This document shows, piece after piece, positions 43,188 to 51,748 of a DNA stretch of 64,000 nucleotides. The first letter of the stretch is position 1; every line of letters begins with the position of its first letter. Where the stretch lies: positions 1,178,001 to 1,242,000 of the forward strand of contig NZ_VOQS01000003.1 of the NCBI RefSeq assembly GCF_007995085.1. Direction: 5' to 3'. The stretch is from Paraburkholderia azotifigens (GTDB lineage: Bacteria; Pseudomonadota; Gammaproteobacteria; Burkholderiales; Burkholderiaceae). The position numbers and the translations under genes were made by a program. The notes beneath the pieces are model-generated. The model did not search any database and had not been told where the DNA came from. It was given only the letters and a program-made list of their open reading frames with translations.

Positions 43188-43662
43188 GCATAGCCCTCTA
43201 TGGATGCCGCGCGCTTCGGACGCGGACACGGGCGCGGCGCGCCAGCAACACACGCGACGCTGCGCCAATCGTGGAAATCGAGCACTGGCCGGCTATCGAA
43301 TATGTGATAGTCCGCGTTTTCGATACGTTCAAGAATGCGTCGCCGACGAAAGACGTCGCAGAAAATTCAATTGCCGAGCACCGGGCAGCGCATGCGATGC
43401 GCCGGCGCAACAAAGCCCGTTAGTTTAAGGGTTCCCGCCGACAGCCGCAGCGAGTCATTTTTGCCGCGACGCCCGCCACACAAACGCCACACTCCCGTGT
43501 CCCTGAAAAGCAAATAGACGGCGATAGCGTTAGAATGCGCGTTTGGTCTCAAGTATCGACTTTCGTCGGATTTAAGACATCAACTAAATATACAGACGCG
43601 GCGAACAGGTCGTTTTTACCGATCTGGACCGGAATCCCGCGTCAGTCGGAGTTCGCCAGCTT
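43188..43662. other. 475-bp divergent gap hpnB / ispH
   Basis: There is no convincing gene. The right half (43500-43620) is less GC-rich, with stretches such as ttagaatgcg and ctaaatatac that could be -10-like, so the promoter of the ispH-hpnH unit probably lies here. The GGAG at 43648-43651 is the likely ispH ribosome-binding site. Confidence 0.45.
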
Positions 43663-44606
43663 ATGCGAGTCATCCTTGCTCAACCCCGCGGCTTTTGTGC
43701 GGGAGTCGTAAGGGCGATCGAAATTGTCGATCGCGCTTTGCAGCAACATGGCGCACCAGTTTACGTGCGTCACGAAATCGTCCACAACAGGCACGTGGTC
43801 GATAACCTTCGTCGCAAAGGCGCGCGCTTCGTCGAGGAACTCGATGAAGTGCCGCAGGGCGCAGTTGCCATTTTCAGTGCCCACGGCGTCGCGCAAAGTG
43901 TCGAACGCGATGCGGAGCAGCGCGGTCTCGACGTGCTCGATGCCACCTGCCCGCTGGTGACGAAGGTCCATGTGCAGGGTCGTCAGTATGTGGCCGGGGG
44001 CGCACGCTGATCCTGATCGGGCACGCGGGCCACCCCGAAGTGGAAGGCACGGTCGGCCAGATTCCGGGCCAGGTGCTGCTCGTACAGAGCGAAGCCGAAG
44101 TCGCAAAGCTGGAACTGCCCATCGACACGCCGCTCGCGTACGTGACGCAGACGACGCTGTCGGTGGACGATACGCGCGGCATCATCGATGCGCTGAAGCG
44201 CCGTTTCCCCGACATCGTCGGTCCGGATACGCGCGACATCTGCTACGCGACGCAAAACCGCCAGGCAGCCGTGCGCGAACTCAGCTCGCAAGTCGATGTG
44301 CTGCTGGTGGTGGGCGCAACGAACAGCTCGAACTCGAATCGCCTGCGCGAAATCGGCAGCGAATCGGGCGTACCGAGCTACCTCGTCGCCGACGGTTCCG
44401 AGGTGAAGCCGGAGTGGTTTGCCAGCGTGACGACGGTCGGCATTACGGCGGGCGCGTCGGCACCTGAAGAGATGGTCGAGAACGTGATCGATGCGCTACG
44501 CGCACTGGGCCCCGTCGACGTTACGACGATGGCGGGACGTGAAGAAAAGGTTGAATTCAAGTTGCCGTCGAAGCTGACGCAACCACTCGCTGCACGCGAA
44601 GTTTAA
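43663..44606 (+). pseudogene. ispH: ispH (lytB), one-base frameshift
   Basis: 4-hydroxy-3-methylbut-2-enyl diphosphate reductase, the last step of the MEP isoprenoid pathway. The first frame (43663-44010, 115 residues) has [20 protein letters not shown] with Cys12, His41 and His74, and [11 protein letters not shown] with Cys96. It then ends at AGGAR-stop. The next frame (43999 on) continues [20 protein letters not shown] and carries the third cluster Cys in [10 protein letters not shown]. The break is at the five-G run 43996-44000; adding one base restores 945 nt, 314 residues, the normal family length. As written, the product lacks the third Fe-S ligand. Hence either a pseudogene, a sequencing error or a functional shift. 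hpnH follows 11 bp later. Confidence 0.9.
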
Positions 44607-44617
44607 AGGAGGACGAT

Positions 44618-45775
44618 TTGTCTATTCCGATGCTACAAAAAGTCCGGGTTGGTGCGTACATCATGCGCAATCACCTCAAGGGCAACAAACGCTACCCGCT
44701 CGCGCTGATGCTCGAGCCGTTGTTCCGCTGCAACCTGGCTTGCAATGGTTGCGGCAAGATCGATTATCCGGATCCCATCCTGAACCAGCGCCTGTCGCTG
44801 GCGGAATGCCTCGAAGCCGTCGACGAGTGCGGCGCGCCCGTCGTGTCGATCGCCGGCGGCGAGCCGCTGCTGCACAAGGAAATGCCGCAGATCGTCAAGG
44901 GCATCATGGCGCGCAAGAAGTTCGTGTACCTGTGCACGAACGCGCTGCTGATGGAAAAGAAGATGGACGATTACGAGCCGAACCCGTACTTCGTCTGGTC
45001 GGTGCACCTTGACGGCGACCGCGAAGCGCACGACCACTCGGTCTCGCAGGAAGGCGTGTACGACAAGGCCGTCGCGGCCATCAAGGAAGCCAAGCGCCGC
45101 GGCTTCCGCGTGAACATCAACTGCACGCTGTTCAACGACGCCGTGCCCGAGCGCGTGGCCAAGTTCTTCGACACGGTCGGAGAGATCGGTGTGGACGGCA
45201 TCACGGTGTCGCCGGGCTATGCGTATGAGCGCGCTCCGGACCAGCAGCACTTCCTGAATCGCGACAAGACCAAGAACCTGTTCCGCGAAATCTTCAAGCG
45301 CGGCAACAACGGCAAGAAGTGGTCGTTCAGCCAGTCGAGCCTGTTCCTCGACTTCCTGGCCGGCAACCAGAGCTACGAATGCACGCCGTGGGGCAACCCG
45401 GCGCGCACGGTGTTCGGCTGGCAGAAGCCGTGCTATCTGGTCGGCGAAGGTTATGTGAAGACCTTCAAGGAACTGATGGAAACCACCGACTGGGACAAGT
45501 ACGGCACCGGCAAGTACGAGAAGTGCGCGGACTGCATGGTCCACTGCGGCTTCGAGGCGACGGCCGTGATGGACACGGTCGCGCATCCGCTGAAGGCGCT
45601 GAAGGTCAGCCTGTCGGGCGCGCGTACCACGGGCGCATTCGTCAAGGACATCCCGCTCGACAAGCAGCGTCCCGCCGAGTACGTGTTCTCGCGTCACGTC
45701 GAGATCAAGCTGGAACAGATCGAGCGCGCGGGCACGGGCAAGAAGGTGCAGACGTCGGCTGCCGCGTTGAACTAA
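44618..45775 (+). CDS. hpnH: hopanoid C35 radical SAM enzyme HpnH
   Basis: A 385-residue radical SAM protein that joins a 5'-deoxyadenosyl group to diploptene to make adenosylhopane. The cluster motif CNLACNGC gives C38, C42 and C45. Further blocks are VVSIAGGEPLLHKEMPQIVK, YVLCTNALL-like KFVYLCTNALLMEKK, and a C-terminal KYEKCADCMVHCGFEATAVM with extra Cys. The start is TTG at 44618, with a strong AAAGGAGG leader directly after the ispH stop, so the two genes form one unit. A strong terminator follows. The length is as expected for the family. Confidence 0.95.
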   Translation: MSIPMLQKVRVGAYIMRNHLKGNKRYPLALMLEPLFRCNLACNGCGKIDYPDPILNQRLSLAECLEAVDECGAPVVSIAGGEPLLHKEMPQIVKGIMARKKFVYLCTNALLMEKKMDDYEPNPYFVWSVHLDGDREAHDHSVSQEGVYDKAVAAIKEAKRRGFRVNINCTLFNDAVPERVAKFFDTVGEIGVDGITVSPGYAYERAPDQQHFLNRDKTKNLFREIFKRGNNGKKWSFSQSSLFLDFLAGNQSYECTPWGNPARTVFGWQKPCYLVGEGYVKTFKELMETTDWDKYGTGKYEKCADCMVHCGFEATAVMDTVAHPLKALKVSLSGARTTGAFVKDIPLDKQRPAEYVFSRHVEIKLEQIERAGTGKKVQTSAAALN

Positions 45776-45794
45776 CACGCATCGACGCAGCATG

Positions 45795-45836
45795 AAAAAA
45801 GAGCGCAACGGCTTCGCCGTTGCGCTCTTTTCTTTT
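45795..45836 (+). terminator. terminator after hpnH
   Basis: gagcgcaacggc / gccgttgcgctc forms a near-perfect 12-bp stem with a TTCG-type loop, flanked by A6 and by ttttctttt. It is a textbook intrinsic terminator and works in both directions between hpnH and the convergent hpnM. Confidence 0.9.
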
Positions 45837-45876
45837 GTTGCCGCCGCAAGCGCCGCCGCCTGGCGGCGCAACGGAA

Positions 45877-46482
45877 TCAGCCCGCGCTGCGCGCGTTATG
45901 CTCGGTCAGGAACTTGATGAGCCCGTCGACACCGCCCTTCGACAACTGATCCTGGAACTGCGTCTGATACACCTGGATCAGCCACGCGCCCATCATGTTG
46001 ATGTCGTAAATCTTCCAGCCGTTCGCCGTTTTTTCCAGGCGGTAATCGATCGAGTCGTCGCCGCCGTTGCTCAGCACATGCGACTGGACGACGGCGTCTT
46101 TCGCATCCCCGGACGTGTTCGACGGCGCGAACTTGAACTTCACGTCCTGATCGCGCAGTTGCGACAGCGATGCCGCATACGTGCCGACGAGCAACTTCTG
46201 GAATTGCTCATACAGTTGTTTTTGCTGCTCAGGCGTAGCCGTGCCCCAGGCTTTACCGACGGCGATGCGCGTCGTGCGCTGGAAGTTCGTGGAAGGCACG
46301 AAGTGCGACTCGACCACCTGCGTGATCTTCTTCATGTCGCCGCCGCGAGCTTGCGGGTCGGCCTTCATCGCGTTGACCGTGCCTTCGACTGCGCTCTTCA
46401 CGATCGCGTCAGGCGCGGTTTGTGCGAATGCCGCGGTGGAAACCACGGCGGCTGCCAGGAAGGCAGAGATATAACGTTTCAT
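45877..46482 (-). CDS. hpnM: HpnM, MlaC/Ttg2D-family periplasmic lipid carrier
   Basis: A 201-residue exported protein: signal peptide MKRYISAFLAAAVVSTAAFA with cleavage before QTAPD, then the MlaC/toluene-tolerance Ttg2 domain (ITQVVESHFVPSTNFQRTTR; AWGTATPEQQKQLYEQFQKL; GWKIYDINMMGAWLIQVYQT). This places it with HpnM of hopanoid loci. MlaC binds phospholipid tails; HpnM is proposed to carry lipid in the periplasm. The ATG at 46482 is set by the signal peptide. It is divergent from hpnN over 184 bp. Confidence 0.9.
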   Translation of the reverse strand: MKRYISAFLAAAVVSTAAFAQTAPDAIVKSAVEGTVNAMKADPQARGGDMKKITQVVESHFVPSTNFQRTTRIAVGKAWGTATPEQQKQLYEQFQKLLVGTYAASLSQLRDQDVKFKFAPSNTSGDAKDAVVQSHVLSNGGDDSIDYRLEKTANGWKIYDINMMGAWLIQVYQTQFQDQLSKGGVDGLIKFLTEHNARSAG

Positions 46483-46666
46483 ACGCTCGTCGAGACAGTT
46501 AAGAGTGAACCCGCGCGGGACAGGCCGCATCCTGCGCGGTTACGGGGTCAGTATATAGACTTTGGCAAGCTGCGCTGGTTCACTAACGCGACCGTGCAGC
46601 GGCTGCGTCGGTATACTTGTGCCCTCTATCAATAATGCCAACCGTGACAAGGCCCCGCTCGCGTAC

Positions 46667-49279
46667 ATGCTGAAGTCCTCTATCGTTCGCCTCGTTGTCT
46701 GGTCGGTGCGCCGTCCGCTGCAGGTCATCGGGCTGTCGCTCGTGCTCGCCGTGCTGAGCGCCATCTATGTCGTTCATCACTTCAAGATCAATACCGACAT
46801 CAGCCGTCTCGTCGAGAACGATGCGCAATGGGCGGCGCTCGGCGAGCGGATCGACAAGGCCTTCCCCGATCGCGGGCAATCGTTGCTGGTCGTCGTCGAG
46901 GCAGGCGCCCCCGAATATGCCGATGCCGCCGCGAACACGCTCGCCGCTGCGCTGCAGAAAGAAACGACGGAGTTCGACTCGGTGATGCAGCCGGGCAGCG
47001 GTCCATTCTTCGAGAAGAACGGCTTGTTGTTCCCGTCGCTCGCCGAAGTGCAATCGACGACTTCGCAACTGGTCAAGGCGCGTCCGCTGATCAACCAGCT
47101 TGCACACGATCCGAGTCTGACGGGTCTCGCGGGCACGCTCACGACGAGTCTGCTGCTGCCGTTGCAGATCGGCCAGGTGAAGCTCGGCGATATGAGCAAT
47201 CTGCTGTCGCGCAGCGCGACCGTCATCGATCACGTGCTCAACAACGAGCCTGCCGTCTTCTCATGGCGCGCGCTCGTCGACAAGGATGCGGCGAAGGTGC
47301 CCGCGCGCGCGTTCATCGTCGTGCAGCCCAAGCTGAATTTCGCCGCGCTGCAGGCAGGCGCGAAAGCGTCGGAGGAAATCCGCAAGACGGCGGCATCGCT
47401 CGATCTCGATTCGCAATACGGCGCGCGCATCCGCCTGACGGGCGAACAGCCGCTCGCCGATGAAGAGTTCGCTTCCGTGCAGGACGGCGCGGAGATCAAC
47501 GGCATCGTCACGTTCTTCGTCGTGCTCGGTATCCTGTGGCTCGCGTTGCGCTCGGGGCGCCTGATCGTCGCCGTGTTCATCACGCTGTTCGTCGGGCTCG
47601 TCATCACGGCCGCGCTCGGGCTGATGATGGTCGACGCGCTGAACATGATTTCCGTCGCCTTCATGGTGCTGTTCGTCGGGCTCGGGGTCGACTTCGGCGT
47701 GCAGTTCGGCGTGAAGTACCGCGAAGAGCGCAATCGCGACGACCGGCTCGCGGCCGCGCTGATTCACACGGCCTACAGCATCGGCGTGCCGTTGACGCTC
47801 GCCGCCGTGGCCGTTGCCGAAAGCTTCTTCTCGTTCCTGCCGACCGCCTATCGCGGCGTGTCGGAACTCGGCAAGATCGCGGGCGTCGGCATGTTCATCG
47901 CCTATCTGACCAACATGACGCTGCTGCCCGCGCTCATCAAGGTCTTCAATCCGCCGGGCGAAGCGGAATCGCCGGGCTTCACGTTCCTCGCGCCCGTCGA
48001 CGACTTCCTCGACCGCAACCGCACGCCGGTGCTGATCGCAACGGCGGTGCTGATCATCGGTGCATCGCCGCTGCTGCTCCATCTGCGTTTCGATTTCAAT
48101 CCGCTGCATCTGAAGGATCCGCACACGGAGTCGATGGCGACGCTGATCTCGTTGAACGATGCGCCCGAAGCCGCCGTGAACAACGTGCGCGCGCTGGCGC
48201 CGTCGCTCGCGGATGCGGACAAAATCGCGGCGCGCCTGTCGAAGCTGCCGGAAGTGGGCCGCACGACGACGCTCACCACGTTCATTCCCGCCGACCAGCC
48301 GCAAAAGCTCGAACTGATTTCGGCGGCAGCCCAGCAACTGCTGCCCGCGCTCACGCAAACGCCCGCGCCGCCTTCCACCGACGCCGTGCGCGTCGCCGCG
48401 TTGAAGCGCACGGCGAACCAGCTGTCGCTCGCCGCCGACGATCATCCCGGCCCGGGCGCGGCCGAAGCCAAGCATCTGTCGGACACGCTGAACAAGCTCG
48501 CCGCCGCCGACGTCTCGACGCGCGACCGCGCCGAGCGCGCGATGTCGGTGCCGCTGAAGATCTCGCTGAAGCAGCTGGCGACCTTGCTGCAGCCGTCGGC
48601 AATCACACGCGAGAACGTGCCGAAAGACATCGCCGACAGCTGGGTATCGAAGACGGGTCAGGCGCTCGTCGAGATTTCGCCGAAGGTGCCGCCGGGCACC
48701 GATCCCGGCGACGACGTGATGTTGCGCAACTTCGCGAAGGCCGTGAAGGCCGCGGAACCCGGCGCGATCGGCGGCCCGATCTCGATCCTTCATTCGGCGA
48801 ACGTGATCATCAAGTCGTTCGTGCAGGCGGGCGCGTGGGCCATCCTGTCGATCACCGCGCTGCTCTGGCTCACGCTGCGCCGTTTCGGCGACGTGCTGCG
48901 CACGCTCGTGCCGCTGCTGGTGTCGGCCGTCGTCACGCTGGAGCTGTGCGTGGTCTTTGGCATGCCGCTCAATTTCGCGAATATCATCGCGTTGCCGCTG
49001 ATGCTCGGCGTCGGCGTCGCGTTCAAGATTTACTTCGTGATGGCGTGGCGCAGGGGACAAACGGGCCTGCTGCAATCGAGCCTCACGCACGCCGTGCTGT
49101 TCAGCGCGGCAACGACGGCCACGGCGTTCGGCAGCCTGTGGCTGTCGCATCATCCGGGCACATCGAGCATGGGACGCCTGCTGGCGCTGTCCCTCCTGTG
49201 CACGTTGATTGGCGCTGTGGTATTCCAGCCGGTATTGATGGGTAAACCGCGCGCTCGCCGCGCATCGAAGAAACAATAA
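46667..49279 (+). CDS. hpnN: HpnN, hopanoid RND-type transporter
   Basis: An 870-residue MMPL/RND-family protein. One N-terminal membrane segment is followed by a large periplasmic loop, a block of five membrane segments ([40 protein letters not shown]), a second large loop, then a second membrane block ([40 protein letters not shown]). It matches HpnN, which in Rhodopseudomonas moves hopanoids to the outer membrane. The start at 46667 ([20 protein letters not shown]) is favoured by the family N-terminus; its leader is weak. mlaA follows 10 bp later, so they are one unit. Confidence 0.93.
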   Translation: MLKSSIVRLVVWSVRRPLQVIGLSLVLAVLSAIYVVHHFKINTDISRLVENDAQWAALGERIDKAFPDRGQSLLVVVEAGAPEYADAAANTLAAALQKETTEFDSVMQPGSGPFFEKNGLLFPSLAEVQSTTSQLVKARPLINQLAHDPSLTGLAGTLTTSLLLPLQIGQVKLGDMSNLLSRSATVIDHVLNNEPAVFSWRALVDKDAAKVPARAFIVVQPKLNFAALQAGAKASEEIRKTAASLDLDSQYGARIRLTGEQPLADEEFASVQDGAEINGIVTFFVVLGILWLALRSGRLIVAVFITLFVGLVITAALGLMMVDALNMISVAFMVLFVGLGVDFGVQFGVKYREERNRDDRLAAALIHTAYSIGVPLTLAAVAVAESFFSFLPTAYRGVSELGKIAGVGMFIAYLTNMTLLPALIKVFNPPGEAESPGFTFLAPVDDFLDRNRTPVLIATAVLIIGASPLLLHLRFDFNPLHLKDPHTESMATLISLNDAPEAAVNNVRALAPSLADADKIAARLSKLPEVGRTTTLTTFIPADQPQKLELISAAAQQLLPALTQTPAPPSTDAVRVAALKRTANQLSLAADDHPGPGAAEAKHLSDTLNKLAAADVSTRDRAERAMSVPLKISLKQLATLLQPSAITRENVPKDIADSWVSKTGQALVEISPKVPPGTDPGDDVMLRNFAKAVKAAEPGAIGGPISILHSANVIIKSFVQAGAWAILSITALLWLTLRRFGDVLRTLVPLLVSAVVTLELCVVFGMPLNFANIIALPLMLGVGVAFKIYFVMAWRRGQTGLLQSSLTHAVLFSAATTATAFGSLWLSHHPGTSSMGRLLALSLLCTLIGAVVFQPVLMGKPRARRASKKQ

Positions 49280-49289
49280 GGATAGCCGC

Positions 49290-50303
49290 ATGAAGATGCG
49301 TACAGCCGCGCTGGCATTGGCCGCCGCGAGTCTTGCAACGGGGTGTGCAACGGGCACCGACCGGAAACCCGGCGACCCGCTCGAGCCGATGAACCGCGCG
49401 ATTTTCAGTTTCAATGACGCGCTCGATCGCACGGTCGCCGTGCCGATTGCGAAGGGTTATCAAAAGGTCACGCCGCAGCCGCTGCGTCAGGCCATCAGCA
49501 ACTTCTTCTCGAACCTCGGCGACCTCGATAACTTCGCGAACAGCCTGCTCCAGTTGCACATCAAGGACGCAACGGAAAGCCTGATGCGTTTCGCAATGAA
49601 CTCGACCTTCGGTATCGGCGGCCTGCTCGACTTCGCGACGCCCGCCGGTCTGCCGAAGCACAAGCAGGACTTTGGTCTGACGCTCGGCCGCTGGGGCGTG
49701 CCGTCGGGTCCGTATCTGGTGTTGCCGCTGTTCGGTCCAAGCTCGTTCCGCGACGGTCTCGGCTATCTGGTCGACTTCCGCGCCAATCCGATCACGTATC
49801 TGGGCGCAGAAATCAAGTATCCGCTGTACTTCGTGCAGTTCGTCAGTGTGCGTTCGGATCTGCTCGGCGCGACGACGCTGCTTGAACAGGCTGCGCTCGA
49901 CAAATACTCTTTCGTGCGCGACGCCTATACGCAGCAGCGCCGCTCGCTACTGCGCGGCGCGAACGCGCCGGCTTCGGCGTTGCCGGACTATGGCGACGAC
50001 GACACGGGCGCGGAAGCGCCTGCGGGCGCATCGGGCACGGCGCCTTCTACTGTGCCGGGCGCCGCACCGCTCGGTTTGCCGAACCAAGCCGAGCCGGCGG
50101 AAGGCGCGTCGGGCGCAGGCGGGACGGGGGGCGCAGGCGGCAAGAAGCGCGCGCCGACCAACGACGAAAGCGTGCCGAACTACGAAGATCCGGGCGAAGG
50201 TTCGGCGCCGTCGCCTGCGTCCACGAGCACGCCTGCGACGGGCACGGCACCGGCTCAGAACACGACGCCCGCGCCCACGCCCGACAAGCCGGCTTCGCAG
50301 TAA
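49290..50303 (+). CDS. mlaA: MlaA family outer-membrane lipoprotein, long tail
   Basis: A 337-residue MlaA/VacJ lipoprotein: lipobox ATGC with Cys19, then GDPLEPMNRAIFSFNDALDR (the family signature), PQPLRQAISNFFSNLGDLDN, FGIGGLLDFATPAGLPKHKQ and GPSSFRDGLGYLVDF. MlaA forms a channel in the outer membrane for phospholipid traffic. Residues from about 230 to 337 are a low-complexity Ala/Pro/Gly/Thr tail, about 85 residues more than the E. coli protein. It sits 10 bp behind hpnN, and with the MlaC-like hpnM across the divergent promoter it suggests a joint hopanoid/phospholipid route. Confidence 0.92.
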   Translation: MKMRTAALALAAASLATGCATGTDRKPGDPLEPMNRAIFSFNDALDRTVAVPIAKGYQKVTPQPLRQAISNFFSNLGDLDNFANSLLQLHIKDATESLMRFAMNSTFGIGGLLDFATPAGLPKHKQDFGLTLGRWGVPSGPYLVLPLFGPSSFRDGLGYLVDFRANPITYLGAEIKYPLYFVQFVSVRSDLLGATTLLEQAALDKYSFVRDAYTQQRRSLLRGANAPASALPDYGDDDTGAEAPAGASGTAPSTVPGAAPLGLPNQAEPAEGASGAGGTGGAGGKKRAPTNDESVPNYEDPGEGSAPSPASTSTPATGTAPAQNTTPAPTPDKPASQ

Positions 50304-50330
50304 GCCTTGCTTCGGCGCAAGCGCAAATGA

Positions 50331-50367
50331 AAAGCCCGGCTGGTCGTAAGACCAGCCGGGCTTTTTC
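50331..50367. terminator. terminator after mlaA
   Basis: aaagcccggctggtc (50331-50345) pairs with gaccagccgggcttt (50350-50364) around a gtaa loop; T-rich sequence follows and A-rich precedes. It is a strong bidirectional terminator between mlaA and the convergent thioesterase gene. Confidence 0.9.
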
Positions 50368-50398
50368 TTAGCCGCCTTATCGTGCGCGTTAATGCGCT

Positions 50399-50881
50399 TT
50401 AATGCGCTGCGTCCGCTTCCTGATCGACGTCTTCCGCGGCTTCGGAAGCCAGCACGGCGCCCGGCTGCTGCATCGCGCGCAGCTTCTCGCTGTAGCGCTC
50501 GAACGCCTCATCCGCGTAACGGATCTTCGAGCGGCCGTGCGGCGCCGGATTGCCGTTCTCGTCGAGATTCACGAACACCATTTTTTCGACGGTGAGAATG
50601 CTCTTGCGTGTGATCTTGTTGCGGACTTCGGCACGAAGCGTGATCGACGTCGTGCCGAAATGCGTCGCCTTCATGCCGAGTTCGATGATGTCGCCCTGAC
50701 GCGCCGAACTGACGAAGTTGATCTCCGACATGAACTTGGTCACGACGCGCTGGTTGTCGAGCTGGCAGATCGCGTAGATCGCGGCTTCTTCATCGATCCA
50801 GCGCAGCAGACTGCCGCCGAACAGCGTGCCGTTGGGGTTGAGATCTTCGGGCTTGACCCATTTGCGTGTGTGGAAATTCAT
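50399..50881 (-). CDS. acyl-CoA thioesterase (hotdog fold)
   Basis: A 160-residue YciA/BACH-like thioesterase: WVKPEDLNPNGTLFGGSLLR, WIDEEAAIYA, with the conserved N-x-x-G-x-x-F-G-G block and catalytic Asp/Glu in the hotdog helix, then FVSSARQGDIIELGMKATHF. It hydrolyses acyl-CoA; chain preference unknown. GAGGGACCGCA precedes the ATG at 50881, and the frame is open to 50971. The C-terminal 40 residues are less conserved and acidic. It sits inside the hopanoid island but has no obvious direct role in it. Confidence 0.9.
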   Translation of the reverse strand: MNFHTRKWVKPEDLNPNGTLFGGSLLRWIDEEAAIYAICQLDNQRVVTKFMSEINFVSSARQGDIIELGMKATHFGTTSITLRAEVRNKITRKSILTVEKMVFVNLDENGNPAPHGRSKIRYADEAFERYSEKLRAMQQPGAVLASEAAEDVDQEADAAH

Positions 50882-51034
50882 TGCGGTCCCTCTTCGGAAA
50901 TAGCGTGGCCGCGCTCGAAGGTGCGACCTAGGGTTAACACCTAGCACTATATCGGAGATAAGGGTTTTCACTAGGCCTTCAAGACCAACACACTATTTCG
51001 CTTTCCGCGCATCTCGTGCGCAGGAGCGTCAGAG

Positions 51035-51748
51035 TCAGAGCGACCGAAGCGCGCCCGCGCGTTCCAGCAACTGACGCGCCGCGACCAGGGTTGCGCGGGC
51101 CGCGCGCGCATCGGCTGCGACCTGGAGCAAACCGCCCAGTTGGGAAGGCTGGCGCGCCAGTTCGCGCAGGATGGGAACGATTGCCGTGGTACCGTCGTCG
51201 CGCAGACCGGCCGTCGCGGCGGACGGCAAGGTGCGCCACGCCGGATCGACGATCGCGCGGCACACGACGAACGGCAGCCTGTTCGCGCTGGCGATGGCGC
51301 CTGCAAGGTGAGACTCCATGTCGACAGCGAGCGCACCTGTGGATGCGTGCAGCGCTGCCTTGTCGGCGGCACCGACGAGCGGTGCGGCAACGCCCGCAAT
51401 CGGCCCGCGCCGCAGCTTCGACGCCAGCGGCGTGCCGTCGAGCACAGTAGCAATGCGGGCCGCCCAATGCAGATCCGTCTCGACGACACCGAGCGGGCTG
51501 TGCACGCTGCTCGCGACGATCAGCGTGCCGGGCGCGAGATCGGGCGCAAGCCCGCCCGCCGTACCGAAGCTGACGATGCCCGCGCAGCCGCGCGCGACGG
51601 CTTCGTTCAAAGCGCGTTCGAGCAGATCTGCGCGCGCCGCGTAGACCGCTTCGACGCCCTTGCCGCGCGCGATGCGCGCTTCGAACGCCATGCCCGTCAC
51701 GGCGATGACCGGCAGGTTCGCGTTCATGAGATCGGGCCGCGCCGTCAT
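51035..51748 (-). CDS. hpnG: hopanoid-associated phosphorylase HpnG
   Basis: A 237-residue nucleoside-phosphorylase-like protein (PNP_UDP fold) that removes adenine from adenosylhopane to give ribosylhopane. Blocks are VIAVTGMAFEARIARG, GCAGIVSFGTAGGLAPDLAP, GALAVDMESHLAGAIASANR (DMES ribose-binding motif) and VCRAIVDPAW. The ATG at 51748 overlaps the last base of the shc stop (TGATG), giving translational coupling; an in-frame ATG at 51727 is the alternative. It is the last gene of the hpnD-hpnE-shc-hpnG operon. Confidence 0.9.
   Translation of the reverse strand: MTARPDLMNANLPVIAVTGMAFEARIARGKGVEAVYAARADLLERALNEAVARGCAGIVSFGTAGGLAPDLAPGTLIVASSVHSPLGVVETDLHWAARIATVLDGTPLASKLRRGPIAGVAAPLVGAADKAALHASTGALAVDMESHLAGAIASANRLPFVVCRAIVDPAWRTLPSAATAGLRDDGTTAIVPILRELARQPSQLGGLLQVAADARAARATLVAARQLLERAGALRSL

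Noticed and set aside
47261..49432. 723-codon minus-strand open frame opposite hpnN and mlaA
   Set aside because: The composition is His/Arg/Gln-rich with no domain. The plus strand is clear RND transporter plus MlaA.
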